Shown here: in pieces, positions 51,801 to 61,500 of the stretch
Position numbering within the stretch: position 1 is the stretch's first letter
Layout: the number at the start of each line of letters is the position of its first letter
NCBI RefSeq assembly: GCF_964199755.1
Contig: NC_133918.1
Location: 1,736,001-1,800,000, forward strand
DNA length: 64,000 nt
Source: Larus michahellis
Taxonomy: Eukaryota > Chordata > Aves > Charadriiformes > Laridae
Reading direction: 5' to 3'
Program-made: the position numbers and the translations under genes
Notes under the pieces: generated by a model
Told to the model about the DNA's origin: nothing
Seen by the model: the letters and a program-made list of their open reading frames with translations, nothing else
Database searches by the model: none

Positions 51801-54800
51801 ACATGTTTAATTGCTCTATTGCTCCATTTTAATTTTCCCCAAGCAAATTACTTTGTGCCTACCAGAACTGTTGAAACCTTGTTCTGAAGAGAAACACAAC
51901 GTAACATCCCTAACCGCTTTTGCTACTGAATTAGACAGAAAGTTGTGGCAGACTAATCTGTCAACATCTAGTTTAACATTCATGAGCTAAACAGACTAAC
52001 GATTTGATAACGATACAGTTACACTCTTACAAATACATCTTACACATTTGTTTCCCCAGGTAGCAGCTGGGAAACAAGATGCTAAAGACAGCTGGGGGCA
52101 GCAAGTCATGTCTTAACGTGTTTGTTCAAAAATCCATTAAAAGTATCCATCATTCTCATTTCTCCCTCTTTATTTCCAACCCCACTGCACAGAAGTTACG
52201 CTGCACCCCTAGGAGACAGCAGGGTAAAAACATGATTTGTGGAACACTTCAAAGAATCGTCCTTTAAACATAAGCCATCTCCACACTGCCTGGAGGATAA
52301 ACGATGCCATTCTACTGCAAGATGTCAGCAAAGCAGTAAAGAAATATCATCCTAAAAACCTACAGGAGGTAGAGATTTTTATATTTAGCTCTTTTGTATA
52401 TAATTGGTCTTCAGTAACTTACGCAGCAACTTTTTCCTGTTTTTTTTTTTTTTTTTTAATAACATTAGCATTCATTAAGTGCTCTGAAATCTATTACGTT
52501 TGTCCTGAAGCGTGCTAGACACGGCAGGTTACGCTGTTCATTTCAGTGCAGATTAAAGCAACTCAGGCAAAGTGCAAGTTTTCAAGATAGAGCTATTCGT
52601 GGAGGAAGGGAGACACTATTGTGCATATGAGGTAAGAATGCGTTTAGCAAAAAACTCCAATGATTTGCCACAGTAGATTTTTTAACTCTTATCTCAGCTA
52701 TCCAACCATATCAACAAAAGGAAGAAGTACTGAAAAATAATCCATTATTATTATCTTGGACTTTACTTTCAAGAGTAACAAGCCACACAGATCCAAATAC
52801 AGGCACAGACAAAGGACCAGAACAAAAGTGTTTCCTGCTTATTGTTACAGGATCTGACTGGGCTTAAAAAAACCCAACCAAACAAAACATTGAGTAGATC
52901 GGTTTTGAATATTACATATATGATTGCCTCCAAAATTTGCAGGCAGTTTAGCAGGACCTAGATGTCTGTAATTGAACAGCTTTATGCATCTGAGAAACAA
53001 TCAACCTCTACAGTTAAAAGTTTTATAAGACATAAGCTACACCTCTTGAAAACAAGAGAAAAAGAATAGGGTGTGCTGCTACATTTCCATTTAGATAACC
53101 ATTACTGGAACTCCATAATAATTCCCAGATGGCACACTGAAGACAATAATACACAATTACGCTTTCTGAGCGACTTAATGGATGTTCTTTAAAGAAATAT
53201 TAAGGGAGTAAAAGGTTCCTAATGTGAAATGCTCAAAACATTTTAGAAGCCATGTGTTTTTGTGTGCCAAAAGCCAAGTAAAAATCAAGGATGAGAGGAA
53301 TTAAAAGGAGTATGAGCAGGTCTAAAATCAAAAACGGGTGTACAGAGTTTTAGAAAGTCCATGGAGAATAGAGTCTGTGGAGAATATAGATTAACAGACA
53401 TTTTTACAAAGCAATTATCACTGAGCATCAAAGCACGGTTCTGAAGGCTGTTAACAGCCACTACAAGTTTGTTCTTATCCTCCCACCTAAGCAGAGCCAC
53501 CGGCGTCAGAGTTTCTTGTTTAAGTACCACAGGGCTTTGATGCTTCCAGTTGTGTTTATACTTATGTCACTAGGTATCAGACAACAAAAGTTCAAAGCGG
53601 TGCAGCTTATGCACTGGGATGGTGGCAACATTTATGAAGGTTTTTAGTTCCTAGGGATCACTCCATATCCGAGATTAACCCACAAGAAAGTGTAAACTCC
53701 TGTGCAGATCCTACACAATGCCCCAGGGCTCTTTTCCAAGTGTTTGGATATCAAGCCCAGCCTTTGTCAAACAGTGACAGAAAAACAACAGCTGTTGTGA
53801 CAATACGGTGTTTTGTGATACTTGCTTCTTAGAGTACATATGATTTAGAAAGCACTACAACAAGCTTCAATAGGAACAAGCTCCCTCGTTTCAAATAGCT
53901 GGAGTAACTTCTCCACGTAAGTAGGGTATTATCCATTTTCCCTGTATTAATAAGGAGAGAGTATTTGTATTTAAACATTGATTGGTGACATTTAAACACC
54001 GATTGACTGATTAAGCATTGTTTGGTGACAGCCAACATGGCTTCACTAAGGGCAAATCATACCTGAAAAATTTGGTGGCCTTCGAGATGACATTACAGTG
54101 TTGGTGGATAAGGGAATAGCAATGATCTGGAATAGCAATCTACCTGGACTTGTACACAGCATTTGACGCTACCCCACATTGGCATCCTTGCCTCTAAATT
54201 GTAGAGACATGGATTTGATGGATGGACCACCTGGTGGACAAGGAATTGGTTCGATAGCCGCACTCAAAGAGTTGCGGTCAACAGCTCGACGTCCAAGTGG
54301 AGACCAGTGACGAATGGCATTCCTCATGGGATGCGTCTCTGTCATCAACATCTCTGTCAGCAACATGGATGGTGGGATTGAGAGCACCCTCAGCGAGTTT
54401 GTTGATGACACCAAGTTGTGTGGTGCAGGCGACATGCTAGAGGGAAGGGATGCCATCCAGAGGGACCTGGACAGGCTGAAGAAGTGGGGCCACGTGGACC
54501 TCATGAAGTTCAACCAGGCCAAGTGCAGGGCCCTGCACCCACGTCGGGGCAACCCCCAGCACAAACCTGGGCTGAGGGATGAAGGGATGGAGAGCAGCCC
54601 TGAGGAGAAGGACTTGTGGGTGTTGGTGGGGGAGAAGCTCCACACGCCCCAGCAATGTGTGCTGGCAGCCCAGAAACCCCCCGCAGCCTGGGCTGCATCC
54701 CCAGCAGCGTGGGCAGCAGGGCGAGGGGGGGATTCTGCCCCTCTGCTCCGCTCGGGGGAGACCCCCCTGCAGTGCTGCCTCCAGCGCTGGGGCACCAACA

Positions 54801-57800
54801 GCAGAAGGACACGGAGCTGTTGGAGCGGGGCCAGAGGAGGCCCCGGAGATGCTGGGAGGGCTGGAGCCCCTCTGCTGGGAGGACAGGCTGAGAGAGCTGG
54901 GGGGGTTCAGCCTGGAGAAGAGAAGGCTCCGGGGAGACCTTCCAGCCCCTTCCAGTCCCTAAAGGGGCTCCAGGAAAGCTGGGGAGGGACTCTGGAGCAG
55001 GGAGAGGAGCCATGGGATGAGGGGGAAGGGTTTGAAACTGGAAGAGGGGAGATTGAGGTGAGATGTGAGGAAGAAATTGTTTGCTGTGAGGGGGGTGAGC
55101 CCCTGGCCCAGGTTGCCCAGAGAAGCTGTGGCTGCCCCATCCCTGGTTCAAGGCCAGGTTGGCCGGGGCTTGGAGCAACCTGGGCTGGTGGGAGGTGTCC
55201 CTGCCCAGGGCAGGGGGGTGTGATTGGATGGTCTTTAAGGTCCCTTCCAACTCTAACCATTCTATGATTTTATGATTGTTACCAAACAGATCATGTCACA
55301 AGCAAGACCTCTGCAAAGCTGGACATCTGCTAGAATCATAGCTTTATGAAGATTTTTGTGTAATTAACACAAAGGGAAGTGTTTCATATAAAGCTGCAAA
55401 ACAAGGGAATGGTTTTCAGACAACAAAAGCGTAAAGTCTGAGGGCACAACTTAAGAGGCAACTGAGCCAATCTAATTGTTTGTGGCATTAGAAGAGAATG
55501 CTTGTTTGCTCTGAACCTCATCAGACCCTTCCATGGTTTATTTAATGCATTAAAAGGGCAGAACATTCCCCAGCTTTTTGGTGAGTGGGTTTTTGTCATG
55601 TCGGTGAATTAATGCAGCTCAGAGACAAGCACGGGGGCTTGCAAGTTAAATGACGGAAGAAGGTGGAGAGGAGGAATTCAGCTCACTCATATTTGAAGAA
55701 ACTACAGTGAGAGTGACTGAGCCACTGCAGTGGCTCGTTCTCGTTTGTTCCTCCCTGCCTCTGTCCCCACACTCACCTGGACACCCCATACACTTTTCCC
55801 ACTTTCATTAGCTGTGAGATGATTTAGTCACCTGAATCTCAGAGAGGTTTAACAGACACTGGGAGCTGTGTTCCTTGAAGAAGGAGTGAACGAGCTATGC
55901 CTACTCTTACAGTACATACCACGCAAGACACAGAGCACGAGTTCCCAAGAGCTAGGGTGCGTTCTTTCCCATGAACTGCACTGAACGATTTGGAGACCAT
56001 CAATAGCAGACAGCAAATTTGCACACAAAGAAAACACTCCTTCAACAAGCACTGTGCAGTGGAGAGAGGTCCATATTCATAATACAACAATTCCATGAGA
56101 CTAAACTGTCAGCCACCACCGTAATGCAGAATTTCAGACAGTCTTTTAAGCTCTTTGGACCTACATCACAGAGCGCTCTAGTTTTAAATACAGAAACCAT
56201 CACCTCAACTCAATGTTCTGCTGAAAGCTACTGCAGTGAAGACCAGCTAGATCCAACACGCTCACTGCAGATCACGGTACTGTATTCTTCGTTAGTGAAA
56301 GGCTCACGTATATCTGCTATTGTTACAGGGCAACTGAGAGGTAGCAATACCATGAAGGAATGGTTAGAATGAGAGGGAAGTTAAACAAATCGTGAGGACT
56401 CAGATACCAAAGCAAGTTCTTTTTGCTGCTGCAGCAGGCCTGTTTCAGCACTCCGACCAGCCTGTTCAAAGCTTGCTCCAGCGCGTTAGCGCTATTCCAC
56501 TGCACAAACATACTGAATGACTTGCTTACAGAAAGGAAGTACGCTGCAACGTATAGAGCTGAAGCCAAGATCTCCAAGCGTCCACCAGTGGACTACCTTA
56601 CCTGCTGCCCTTCCACATTGTGGTGTGCTCACCTTTTCCAAACTGACGGATCAAACTGACTCTATGCCAGTCATTGACCCATTCTTATATGTTATTAATT
56701 TGTGGGGCCTACGCTGGCACTACCAGTCCACTTGAAGCATTAACAGAGATGCCAAAATGGGACATATGGGGAATAAGGAAGGGATGTTGGAGAAAAATAA
56801 AAAGGGGGATGATGGAGAAATAAAAAAAGAAGTAGTTAACCAGCAACTAGACCGTTCTGTAACTAAAGATCACTGGCAAGGATCTGGTAAGGAGACAGGT
56901 ATGGAAGAGGGAAAAATTAGACTGTCAGGTTAAGATGCTGCACCAATAATACTCAAGAAGACATAGTACTCTCTATATTACTTAACAAACACTTAAGAAC
57001 TTAAAATGACACTTCAAGATTTTCAGAACACAAAACACCTGAACTTAAAATACAAAAACCACGTATCATGCAATGCAATAGCTAAAAATCCACTTCCTCC
57101 TGTATCAGGATTACATGCATACTGTCACACCCTTAAAAATTTATCCCACAAAACTTATTAACATGGCAAATAATGACAACGCAAGACTCAAGACATGCTA
57201 TGGGGTCAAGTTCAGCACAAATCCCCTCTCTTTTCTGCTGGCTGCCTTCTCAGAGTGAGTTTGTCAGCGGGGATGAACCCACAGCCAAGAGCCACCCCTG
57301 CGGCGAGGATCCCAGCCCCAACCCCAGCCACTGGCCTGCACGGCCTTCCCGAAGGGCTGCCTGGAGAGGGCTGCTGCCCTGACAGGGACCCCGTGTTTTA
57401 AGAAACTATGAGGAATACGCTGTGAACTATGGAAAGAAAAAGAAGAAAAATGCCCAAACAAAATCCAAATATATATATATATATATATAAAAACAGACTG
57501 AGAGAGTTGGGGCGGTTCAGCCTGGAGAAGAGAAGGCTCTGAGGAGACCTCAGAGCCCCTTCCAGTCCCTAAAGGGGACCTACGAGGAAGGATGGGGAGC
57601 GACTCTACATCAGGGAGTGTAATGAGAAGACAAGGAGTAACGCTTTCAAACTGAAGGAGGGGAGATTTGGATTGGCTATCAGGAAGAAATTCTTTACTGA
57701 GAGGTTGGTGAGGCGCTGGAACAGGTTGCTCGAGGGAAGTTGTGGCTGCCCCATCCCTGCAGGGGTTCAAGGCCAGGCTGGAGGAAGCTTTGAGCAGCCT

Positions 57801-58364
57801 GGGCTGGTGGGAGGTGTCCCTGCCCATGGCAGGGGGGTTGGAACTAGATGATCTTTAAGGTCCCTTGCAACCCCAACCATTCTATGATTATAAATGCTGC
57901 CAAATGGCGAAGGACACACAACACAGACGTGGGCCTGCAGCCTGGGGTACGAACGCTGCCCTTCTTTCCTCCAGGAAAAGCGGTCGCAGCTCGGTCACTG
58001 ACGCCCCGCAGAGCGCTCCCCCTCGCTAGGGAGGGCTGAGGCCCCCGCCCGCTGCTGCCGGGCAGCCCGGGCTCCGCTCCGCACCCTCGCGGGCCGGGAA
58101 GGGCGGCTCTCAGCCCGAGAAACACTGCCCGACCAAGCGAGGCCACCAGCACTACCACAGGCCCCGCAAAGGCCCCGGACCGGCATCGGGCCGGCGCCCG
58201 GCTCTGCCCGTGATCGCTCTCTGCCCGGTCGCTGCCCGCCATCCCAGCGGGGCTCCTCGCCCCGGCGCGGGGCCCAAGGAGCGGCCGGGGCCGGCGCAGC
58301 CACTCACCTGCGGCAGAAAATGCAGGAGCAGCCAGACATGGAGCCGGGCCGGCCGCACCGCCAT
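30546..58364 (-). CDS. SPPL2B: SPPL2B, signal peptide peptidase-like 2B (intramembrane aspartyl protease)
   Basis: GxGD intramembrane protease that cleaves type II membrane protein stubs in endosomal and plasma membranes. Fifteen coding exons join in phase: 58364-58308, 49279-49160, 47320-47138, 46595-46506, 43286-43147, 42281-42139, 41363-41267, 41111-40995, 38539-38458, 37599-37525, 37397-37335, 35861-35762, 34793-34716, 32001-31841, 30833-30546. They give 597 aa (human 592). Seen: N-terminal signal peptide (1 to about 20), protease-associated luminal domain with glycosylation sequons N94 and N126, then a multi-TM core with catalytic YD (D356), GFGD (D418) and PAL (469-471), and an acidic, hydrophilic C-tail. 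All catalytic motifs are intact, so it should be active. The start has hydrophobic sequence directly after it and lies in the CpG island shared with LSM7. Confidence 0.97.
31841..32001 (-). CDS. SPPL2B: SPPL2B exon 14 (PAL motif)
   Basis: Encodes [20 protein letters not shown], then [11 protein letters not shown] and FWTGSGFA, including the QPAL motif that shapes the active site. Phase 1 in, phase 0 out. Confidence 0.96.
32070..32396 (+). mobile_element. CR1 LINE 3' fragment
   Basis: From the AAGGGGGCTTACGGGAAGG region through GAACTAGATGATCTTTAAGG to TTCTGTGACTCTGTGTGATT. In SPPL2B intron 13, antisense to the gene. Confidence 0.9.
32965..33452 (+). mobile_element. CR1 LINE 3' fragment
   Basis: Starts after a 19-base A run with GATATTGAGGTGCTGGAGCG and ends AATGATTTTATGATTAGAAT. 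Closely related to the 3' end of the long copy at 43473-46339. In SPPL2B intron 13. Confidence 0.88.
33545..33800 (-). repeat. Old, decayed CR1 remnant
   Basis: GCTGTGGACAGCATCAGGAT ... TGCTCCAGCCCTCAGCCATC ... GGCCTCCACTGGATTTACTC matches the antisense CR1 3' pattern but is much diverged. Confidence 0.6.
34716..34793 (-). CDS. SPPL2B: SPPL2B exon 13
   Basis: Encodes [20 protein letters not shown] then VSCTI. Phase 1 both ends; donor GTACGT. Confidence 0.95.
35762..35861 (-). CDS. SPPL2B: SPPL2B exon 12 (catalytic GxGD)
   Basis: Encodes [10 protein letters not shown] and [16 protein letters not shown] carries the second catalytic aspartate (D418). Phase 0 in, phase 1 out. Confidence 0.96.
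37335..37397 (-). CDS. SPPL2B: SPPL2B exon 11
   Basis: 21 codons: [20 protein letters not shown] and a final K. The preceding intron is only 127 bp and contains a CR1 tail scrap. Confidence 0.94.
37477..37511 (+). repeat. CR1 tail scrap inside the 127-bp SPPL2B intron 10
   Basis: GGTCCCTTCCAACCC followed by CTCTATGATTCTA, the terminal CR1 signature. Ends 14 bases from the exon 10 border. Confidence 0.7.
37525..37599 (-). CDS. SPPL2B: SPPL2B exon 10 (catalytic YD)
   Basis: 25 codons; [16 protein letters not shown] holds the first catalytic aspartate (D356). Phase 0 both ends. Confidence 0.95.
38123..38219. repeat. A/C-rich low-complexity tract
   Basis: A runs broken by CAAAC and CCC units. 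Lies about 240 bp from SPPL2B exon 9. The F-rich ORF on the other strand is an artefact. Confidence 0.85.
38458..38539 (-). CDS. SPPL2B: SPPL2B exon 9
   Basis: Encodes [20 protein letters not shown] then IRLPTFK. Phase 2 in, phase 0 out. Confidence 0.95.
38640..38935 (+). repeat. Decayed CR1 reverse-transcriptase remnant
   Basis: Interrupted translated traces include [16 protein letters not shown] and [16 protein letters not shown], the pattern of the CR1 RT around the conserved AFD segment. In SPPL2B intron 8, antisense, stops included. Confidence 0.65.
39246..40201 (-). mobile_element. CR1 LINE, about 0.95 kb, 5'-truncated
   Basis: The 3' end at 39246 reads TAGAATCATAGAATCATTTA (reverse of the tail). 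The 5' break is at about 40201, inside the RT. In SPPL2B intron 8, sense to the host gene. Confidence 0.92.
39697..40203 (-). pseudogene. CR1 ORF2 fragment: RT catalytic and thumb region, open for 168 codons
   Basis: Starts inside the RT at [14 protein letters not shown], then the catalytic FADDTKL box and [19 protein letters not shown], then the region ending [10 protein letters not shown]. No start of its own and truncated, so not a functional enzyme. Notable only for lacking stops over 500 bases. Confidence 0.8.
40995..41111 (-). CDS. SPPL2B: SPPL2B exon 8
   Basis: Encodes [20 protein letters not shown] and [12 protein letters not shown]. Phase 2 in and out. Confidence 0.95.
41267..41363 (-). 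CDS. SPPL2B: SPPL2B exon 7
   Basis: Encodes [19 protein letters not shown] and VRRFPVGKC. Phase 1 in, phase 2 out; donor GTATGT. Confidence 0.94.
42139..42281 (-). CDS. SPPL2B: SPPL2B exon 6
   Basis: Encodes [10 protein letters not shown], the acidic loop VDVTPIM and the TM segment [19 protein letters not shown]. Phase 2 in, phase 1 out. Confidence 0.95.
43147..43286 (-). CDS. SPPL2B: SPPL2B exon 5 (first TM of the core)
   Basis: Encodes [20 protein letters not shown] and [17 protein letters not shown]. Phase 0 in, phase 2 out. Confidence 0.95.
43745..44330 (+). pseudogene. CR1 endonuclease domain, broken
   Basis: Apurinic-endonuclease-like motifs in separate frames: [10 protein letters not shown] and VVAITETWW (to about 43910), then GVCYRPP and [12 protein letters not shown] (44068-44325). 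Frame changes and stops separate the parts, so it is non-functional. Confidence 0.8.
44442..45899 (+). pseudogene. CR1 reverse transcriptase, frameshifted, with central deletion
   Basis: The first part has connector and early RT motifs ([38 protein letters not shown]). It jumps at about 45360 to [14 protein letters not shown] and FADDTEL. The segment with the first catalytic Asp motif and the SQG-type motif is missing. A later frameshift starts near 45600. Confidence 0.85.
46029..46046. repeat. (GT)9 run inside the CR1 3' region
   Basis: Dinucleotide run between GGGGG and TCTGTCTC, absent from the related copy at 32965-33452. Confidence 0.85.
46506..46595 (-). CDS. SPPL2B: SPPL2B exon 4 (PA domain end)
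   Basis: 30 codons: [20 protein letters not shown] then [10 protein letters not shown]. Phase 0 both ends. It lies 167 bp from the end of the long CR1 copy. Confidence 0.94.
47138..47320 (-). CDS. SPPL2B: SPPL2B exon 3 (PA domain)
   Basis: 61 codons, phase 0 both ends. Includes the sequon in [15 protein letters not shown] and [12 protein letters not shown] of the protease-associated domain. Confidence 0.95.
49160..49279 (-). CDS. SPPL2B: SPPL2B exon 2
   Basis: 40 codons, phase 0 both ends. Encodes [11 protein letters not shown] and [17 protein letters not shown], strongly matching vertebrate SPPL2B. Confidence 0.95.
49982..50527 (+). mobile_element. Solo LTR of an avian endogenous retrovirus
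   Basis: 546 bp bounded by TGTAATGGG and CACAACA. Contains a TATA-like AATATAAAG near 50240, a candidate ATTAAA polyadenylation signal near 50393, and the AACCCAGAAGTTTTCTGGC box. Flanked by near-matching 5-bp duplications, AGGAC (49977-49981) and AGGTC (50528-50532). No internal retroviral genes lie next to it. Inside SPPL2B intron 1. Confidence 0.8.
50528..54027 (-). other. SPPL2B intron 1, unique part
   Basis: AT-rich, with no recognised exon or RNA gene. Holds an A/C-rich tract at 51617-51663 and a short AT run. Confidence 0.5.
51449..51463. repeat. Short (AT)n run
   Basis: Alternating AT, about 15 bases. Confidence 0.8.
54028..55279 (+). mobile_element. CR1 LINE, RT 3' half plus 3' region
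   Basis: Starts GACAGCCAACATGGCTTCAC (RT QHGFTKG motif) and ends ATTCTATGATTTTATGATTG. A long open frame (54314-55267) contains an altered FVDDTKL in place of FADD. In SPPL2B intron 1, antisense. Confidence 0.9.
55280..57468 (-). other. SPPL2B intron 1, unique part near the promoter
   Basis: No exon, RNA gene or clear repeat seen. Confidence 0.45.
57469..57489. repeat. (AT)n run at the 5' edge of a CR1 copy
   Basis: About ten AT units directly before the CR1 fragment. Confidence 0.85.
57493..57892 (+). mobile_element. CR1 LINE 3' fragment
   Basis: CAGACTGAGAGAGTTGGGGC to ACCATTCTATGATTATAAAT, with GAACTAGATGATCTTTAAGG before the tail. About 415 bp inside SPPL2B intron 1 from exon 1, at the edge of the CpG island. 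Confidence 0.9.
58308..58364 (-). CDS. SPPL2B: SPPL2B exon 1 (signal peptide)
   Basis: ATG at 58364; [19 protein letters not shown], 19 codons, then CAG|GTGAGT. A further in-frame codon upstream could only give a longer, basic N-terminus without a better signal peptide. Confidence 0.92.
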
Positions 58365-58529
58365 ACCGGGCCCACTGCGCCGCCGCCCGCTTTGTTTCCG
58401 ACCGGACCGGGTCGGGCCCTTCCGCACCGGGTACCAGCGGCCCGCCCCGGAAGCCCCGTCCCACGCTCGTGAGGCGCTGACGGGCCTCGCCGAGGCACAA
58501 CGTCACTTCTGTCGGCGGCGAATGAAATG

Positions 58530-58568
58530 GCGAGCGGCGGCGGCGGCGGTGGTGGCGGTGGCGGCGCC
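58530..58568 (+). repeat. GGC/GGT trinucleotide repeat upstream of the LSM7 ATG
   Basis: A (GGC)n run interrupted by GGT units. In the LSM7 frame it reads as ten glycines. Confidence 0.85.
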
Positions 58569-58574
58569 GGCAAG

Positions 58575-58580
58575 ATGGCG
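58575..58580 (+). CDS. LSM7: LSM7 exon 1 coding part
   Basis: Only ATG GCG is coding, followed by the donor GTGAGG. The 5'UTR lies within the CpG island. Confidence 0.9.
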
Positions 58581-61500
58581 GTGAGGACCGTGGCGGGTGG
58601 CTTCGCCTGAGGAGGCGACCGGGGGCCGGCCCGGCACCCCCGACCGCGGCCACCCGGGGGGGAGCCCGGCCCGGCCCGGCCCGGCCCCGGGGGTTTATGG
58701 CCGCGAGTGGCTGTGCCGCACAGGCCCGCGGTGCCCGACCGGTCAGCCCGCTCCTCACGCTCCTCCTTGGCGCGGAGCCCCGCTTTGGTTGCTCTCCGTA
58801 GCCACGGTACACCGAGCGTTATAAAAAGGAGCGTTATGAAGCATCGGTGTAGCCGGGGGGGAAGGGCGAGGCGGGGGAGGGTTCCGTTGAACTCAGGTCG
58901 CCCTCGCTCCCCTCCTGTAGGACAAGGAGAAGAAGAAGAAGGAGAGCATTTTGGATCTCTCCAAATACATCGACAAAACGATCCGGGTGAAGTTCCAGGG
59001 CGGCAGAGAAGGTGAGCCCAGCCCGGCGGGGATGAGCCATGTGCCGCTGCAGCACGAAGCTTCCTCGGCGTTCTGGCGCGTTTCCTCGCCCTGCGCCGCC
59101 CCGCTCCTGGCTCCCGTGTGCTCACGCTGCTTTTTCTCAAGGAAAGGCAGCGAGTGGCTGGTGCTTTTATTTATTACTGTTTGCTCTTACCGGTGTGAAG
59201 CTTATGTCCTTTAACTTTTCCGCTAATCCCCTGGCTGCAATTTTATCTTTGTGTTTCAGCTGTGCACCTCTCTTTCATCTCCTCTTATTAGTTTTCTTCA
59301 ACTGTGTTGTTTCTTCTGCCTGTTGTGGTTTTTGGGTTTTTTTTTTTTGGTTTTTCTTTTGCACTGTAAAGGGTGCAGCAAAGAAACATTTATGGACGTT
59401 GCGATTAATACACCTCTCATCCCTTTCATCTCTCAACATCCTAAATACGCCTGGCGTTCATAGATTGTTTCAATATATTTCACCATGTCATTCCATCGCT
59501 CTCGAGGCTCTTAACGTCGTTGTTTCCCCCCCCCTTGCTTGCTCCCCTGCCGCATCTACAGCGATCCGTCCCGGTAGCTCTCTGTCCAGCCGATAGTGCC
59601 ACCTGCAGAGCGCTTCTTTGAAAGTTAACAGCGTGCTGCGAGGGAGATGCTCAGCCGAAGCTTTTGCAAAGCAAACTCGGTGTGCTTTTAAAAAAAATCT
59701 CATTTAAAACTCCACAAGGACTTGGTGCTTACAAGGCTTTGGAAATTACTTGGACTTCTTAGTGATAAGTGTGAGTTTTGGGGTGGGGGTGGGCTGGTAG
59801 TTGTAGTTTTTGGGCAGTTGACAGTTCCCCTGAATCTAGCAGTTTAGATTTTCTTCTCAAAAACAAACAAACAAAAAAATCATTCCAAGTTCCTTTATGA
59901 TCTTCATACAACACCTGGGACTGTATGAGTCTCCACTTTGATTTGGGATGTTAGCAATGATCTTAATGCTGATAATTAACAAGTATTTTTCCAAATTGGG
60001 AAACCATTCTGTGTAGTCTTGTGTTTTATGTAGTCTTGAGGAATCATGTTCTTTTTTAGGACAAAGTGCTTGTCTGCCTACAGTGCATTCCGATGTAAGC
60101 AGAGTTTATGCTAAAGAGATTATGTTCCAGGAGGACACCTGGAAGATGGGTTTTCTGAAGGAGGCACTTCAAAATATTGTAGTCTTGCCTCATTTTTTGC
60201 CATACCCCTTCGCTTATTTGGATTTGGGTTTGTGGTTTGGGTTTTGGTGTTGTCTTTTTTTTTGCAGTGTGACTGACATTGATTTGTTATGATGAAATAT
60301 TAAAATGCCCCTGAAATTGGCTGAAAAAAATGTTAGTGTCTTGAAGAGCATTTTGAAGAATTGGTTGAAAAACCTGTAAGTTTCAGTTGGCACAACACGA
60401 AGCGGGTTATTGTGCATTTGCATTTTCATTTTCATAAAGAGGGCACCGTTTAATATCTCTGATCTCATTTGCTTGATAGCCTTGCTTGAAAGGAGGCTGG
60501 AGAACTGAATGTGTCCTTCGTGCAGTCTTGTGTTGCTGTTTATCTGGTTTGGTCTCTAATTATTGTTTTGTGTGTGGTCTTCTATAGCAAGTGGTGTCTT
60601 GAAAGGATTTGACCCTCTTCTGAACCTTGTGCTTGATGGTACCATTGAATACATGCGAGGTAAGTGATATGCTCTCTGTGTGAAGCTTGCTTCCCCCCCG
60701 TCCCCAAGAGTAATTTTCTTAACAGAAATCGTGCAGCTCAGAGAGTGAGTAACCAGAAGCTGCAGGTTGATGTCATCCGAGACATGTTTGTCAAACTGAG
60801 ACATGTTTCTGATAACGAAGTTGCAAAGAAATGGATAAGGTAACAGAAGTTAGGTTAAGGACGTTCCCTGTGGTAGGACATTTTTAGTCGTCCTTGCTTG
60901 AGCTCCTCTATAACTCGTTTGGCGCTCTTGTCTCTAAAGCTTGAATGAAGTAGCGCGTGTCTCTTCAGATAAGGCCATTGCCTTTGTTTATGCTGGTGAA
61001 GGGTTGCCGGTTTGCTCAGAGCAGGAAAAGCATCTCAGTGAGAACGACTCTCTGACTGTCATAAACTCTACTGTAAATGCAGTTTTTGCGCTTCTGTGGA
61101 ACTAAAGCCTTATGGCTTCTTAGAGCTAATAGAGCTGCAGGGCTGTTTTTTTTTTTTTTCTCTCTATTTGTTTCTTTTTCCCATTCAAGGATAAATACTC
61201 ACATTTCCCTTTCTCCTCTCTGCAAAAAAAATGATCATATGATAGGACAGCGTCTTTAAAGAGTATTCTTTTGCCTGCTTACAAGGAAGTATCTGCAGCT
61301 TTAATTTTGCTTTTAGAAGGGAGTTTTAAAAGATTAATGTAGTGCATTTTTATTGAACGTATTGAGATCTGAAGGAGGGTAGAATTGGCTATTCCTGTGT
61401 TGTTTATCTGTGTGTCCCCATCCACAGCCTTTTTTGGCTCAGTCTGGGAACAGACTGGTGCATTCTGTACTTAGTGCATTTTGAAGTCAGAGCCTTTTTA

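Larger units (their letters stand above)
57940..58900. promoter_or_regulatory. Shared CpG-island promoter of SPPL2B and LSM7
   Basis: Very high G+C with dense CpG across both first exons. The SPPL2B ATG (58364, minus) and LSM7 ATG (58575, plus) are 211 bp apart, so one island must serve both. No TATA box is evident. The same head-to-head order is known in mammals. Confidence 0.85.

Noticed and set aside
54314-55267. 317-codon plus-strand ORF
   Set aside because: It is the 3' part of a CR1 RT running into the CR1 3' region, not a host gene.
58210-59140. Long ORFs in the CpG island on both strands
   Set aside because: Stop-poor because of high G+C; they cross known exon borders of SPPL2B and LSM7.
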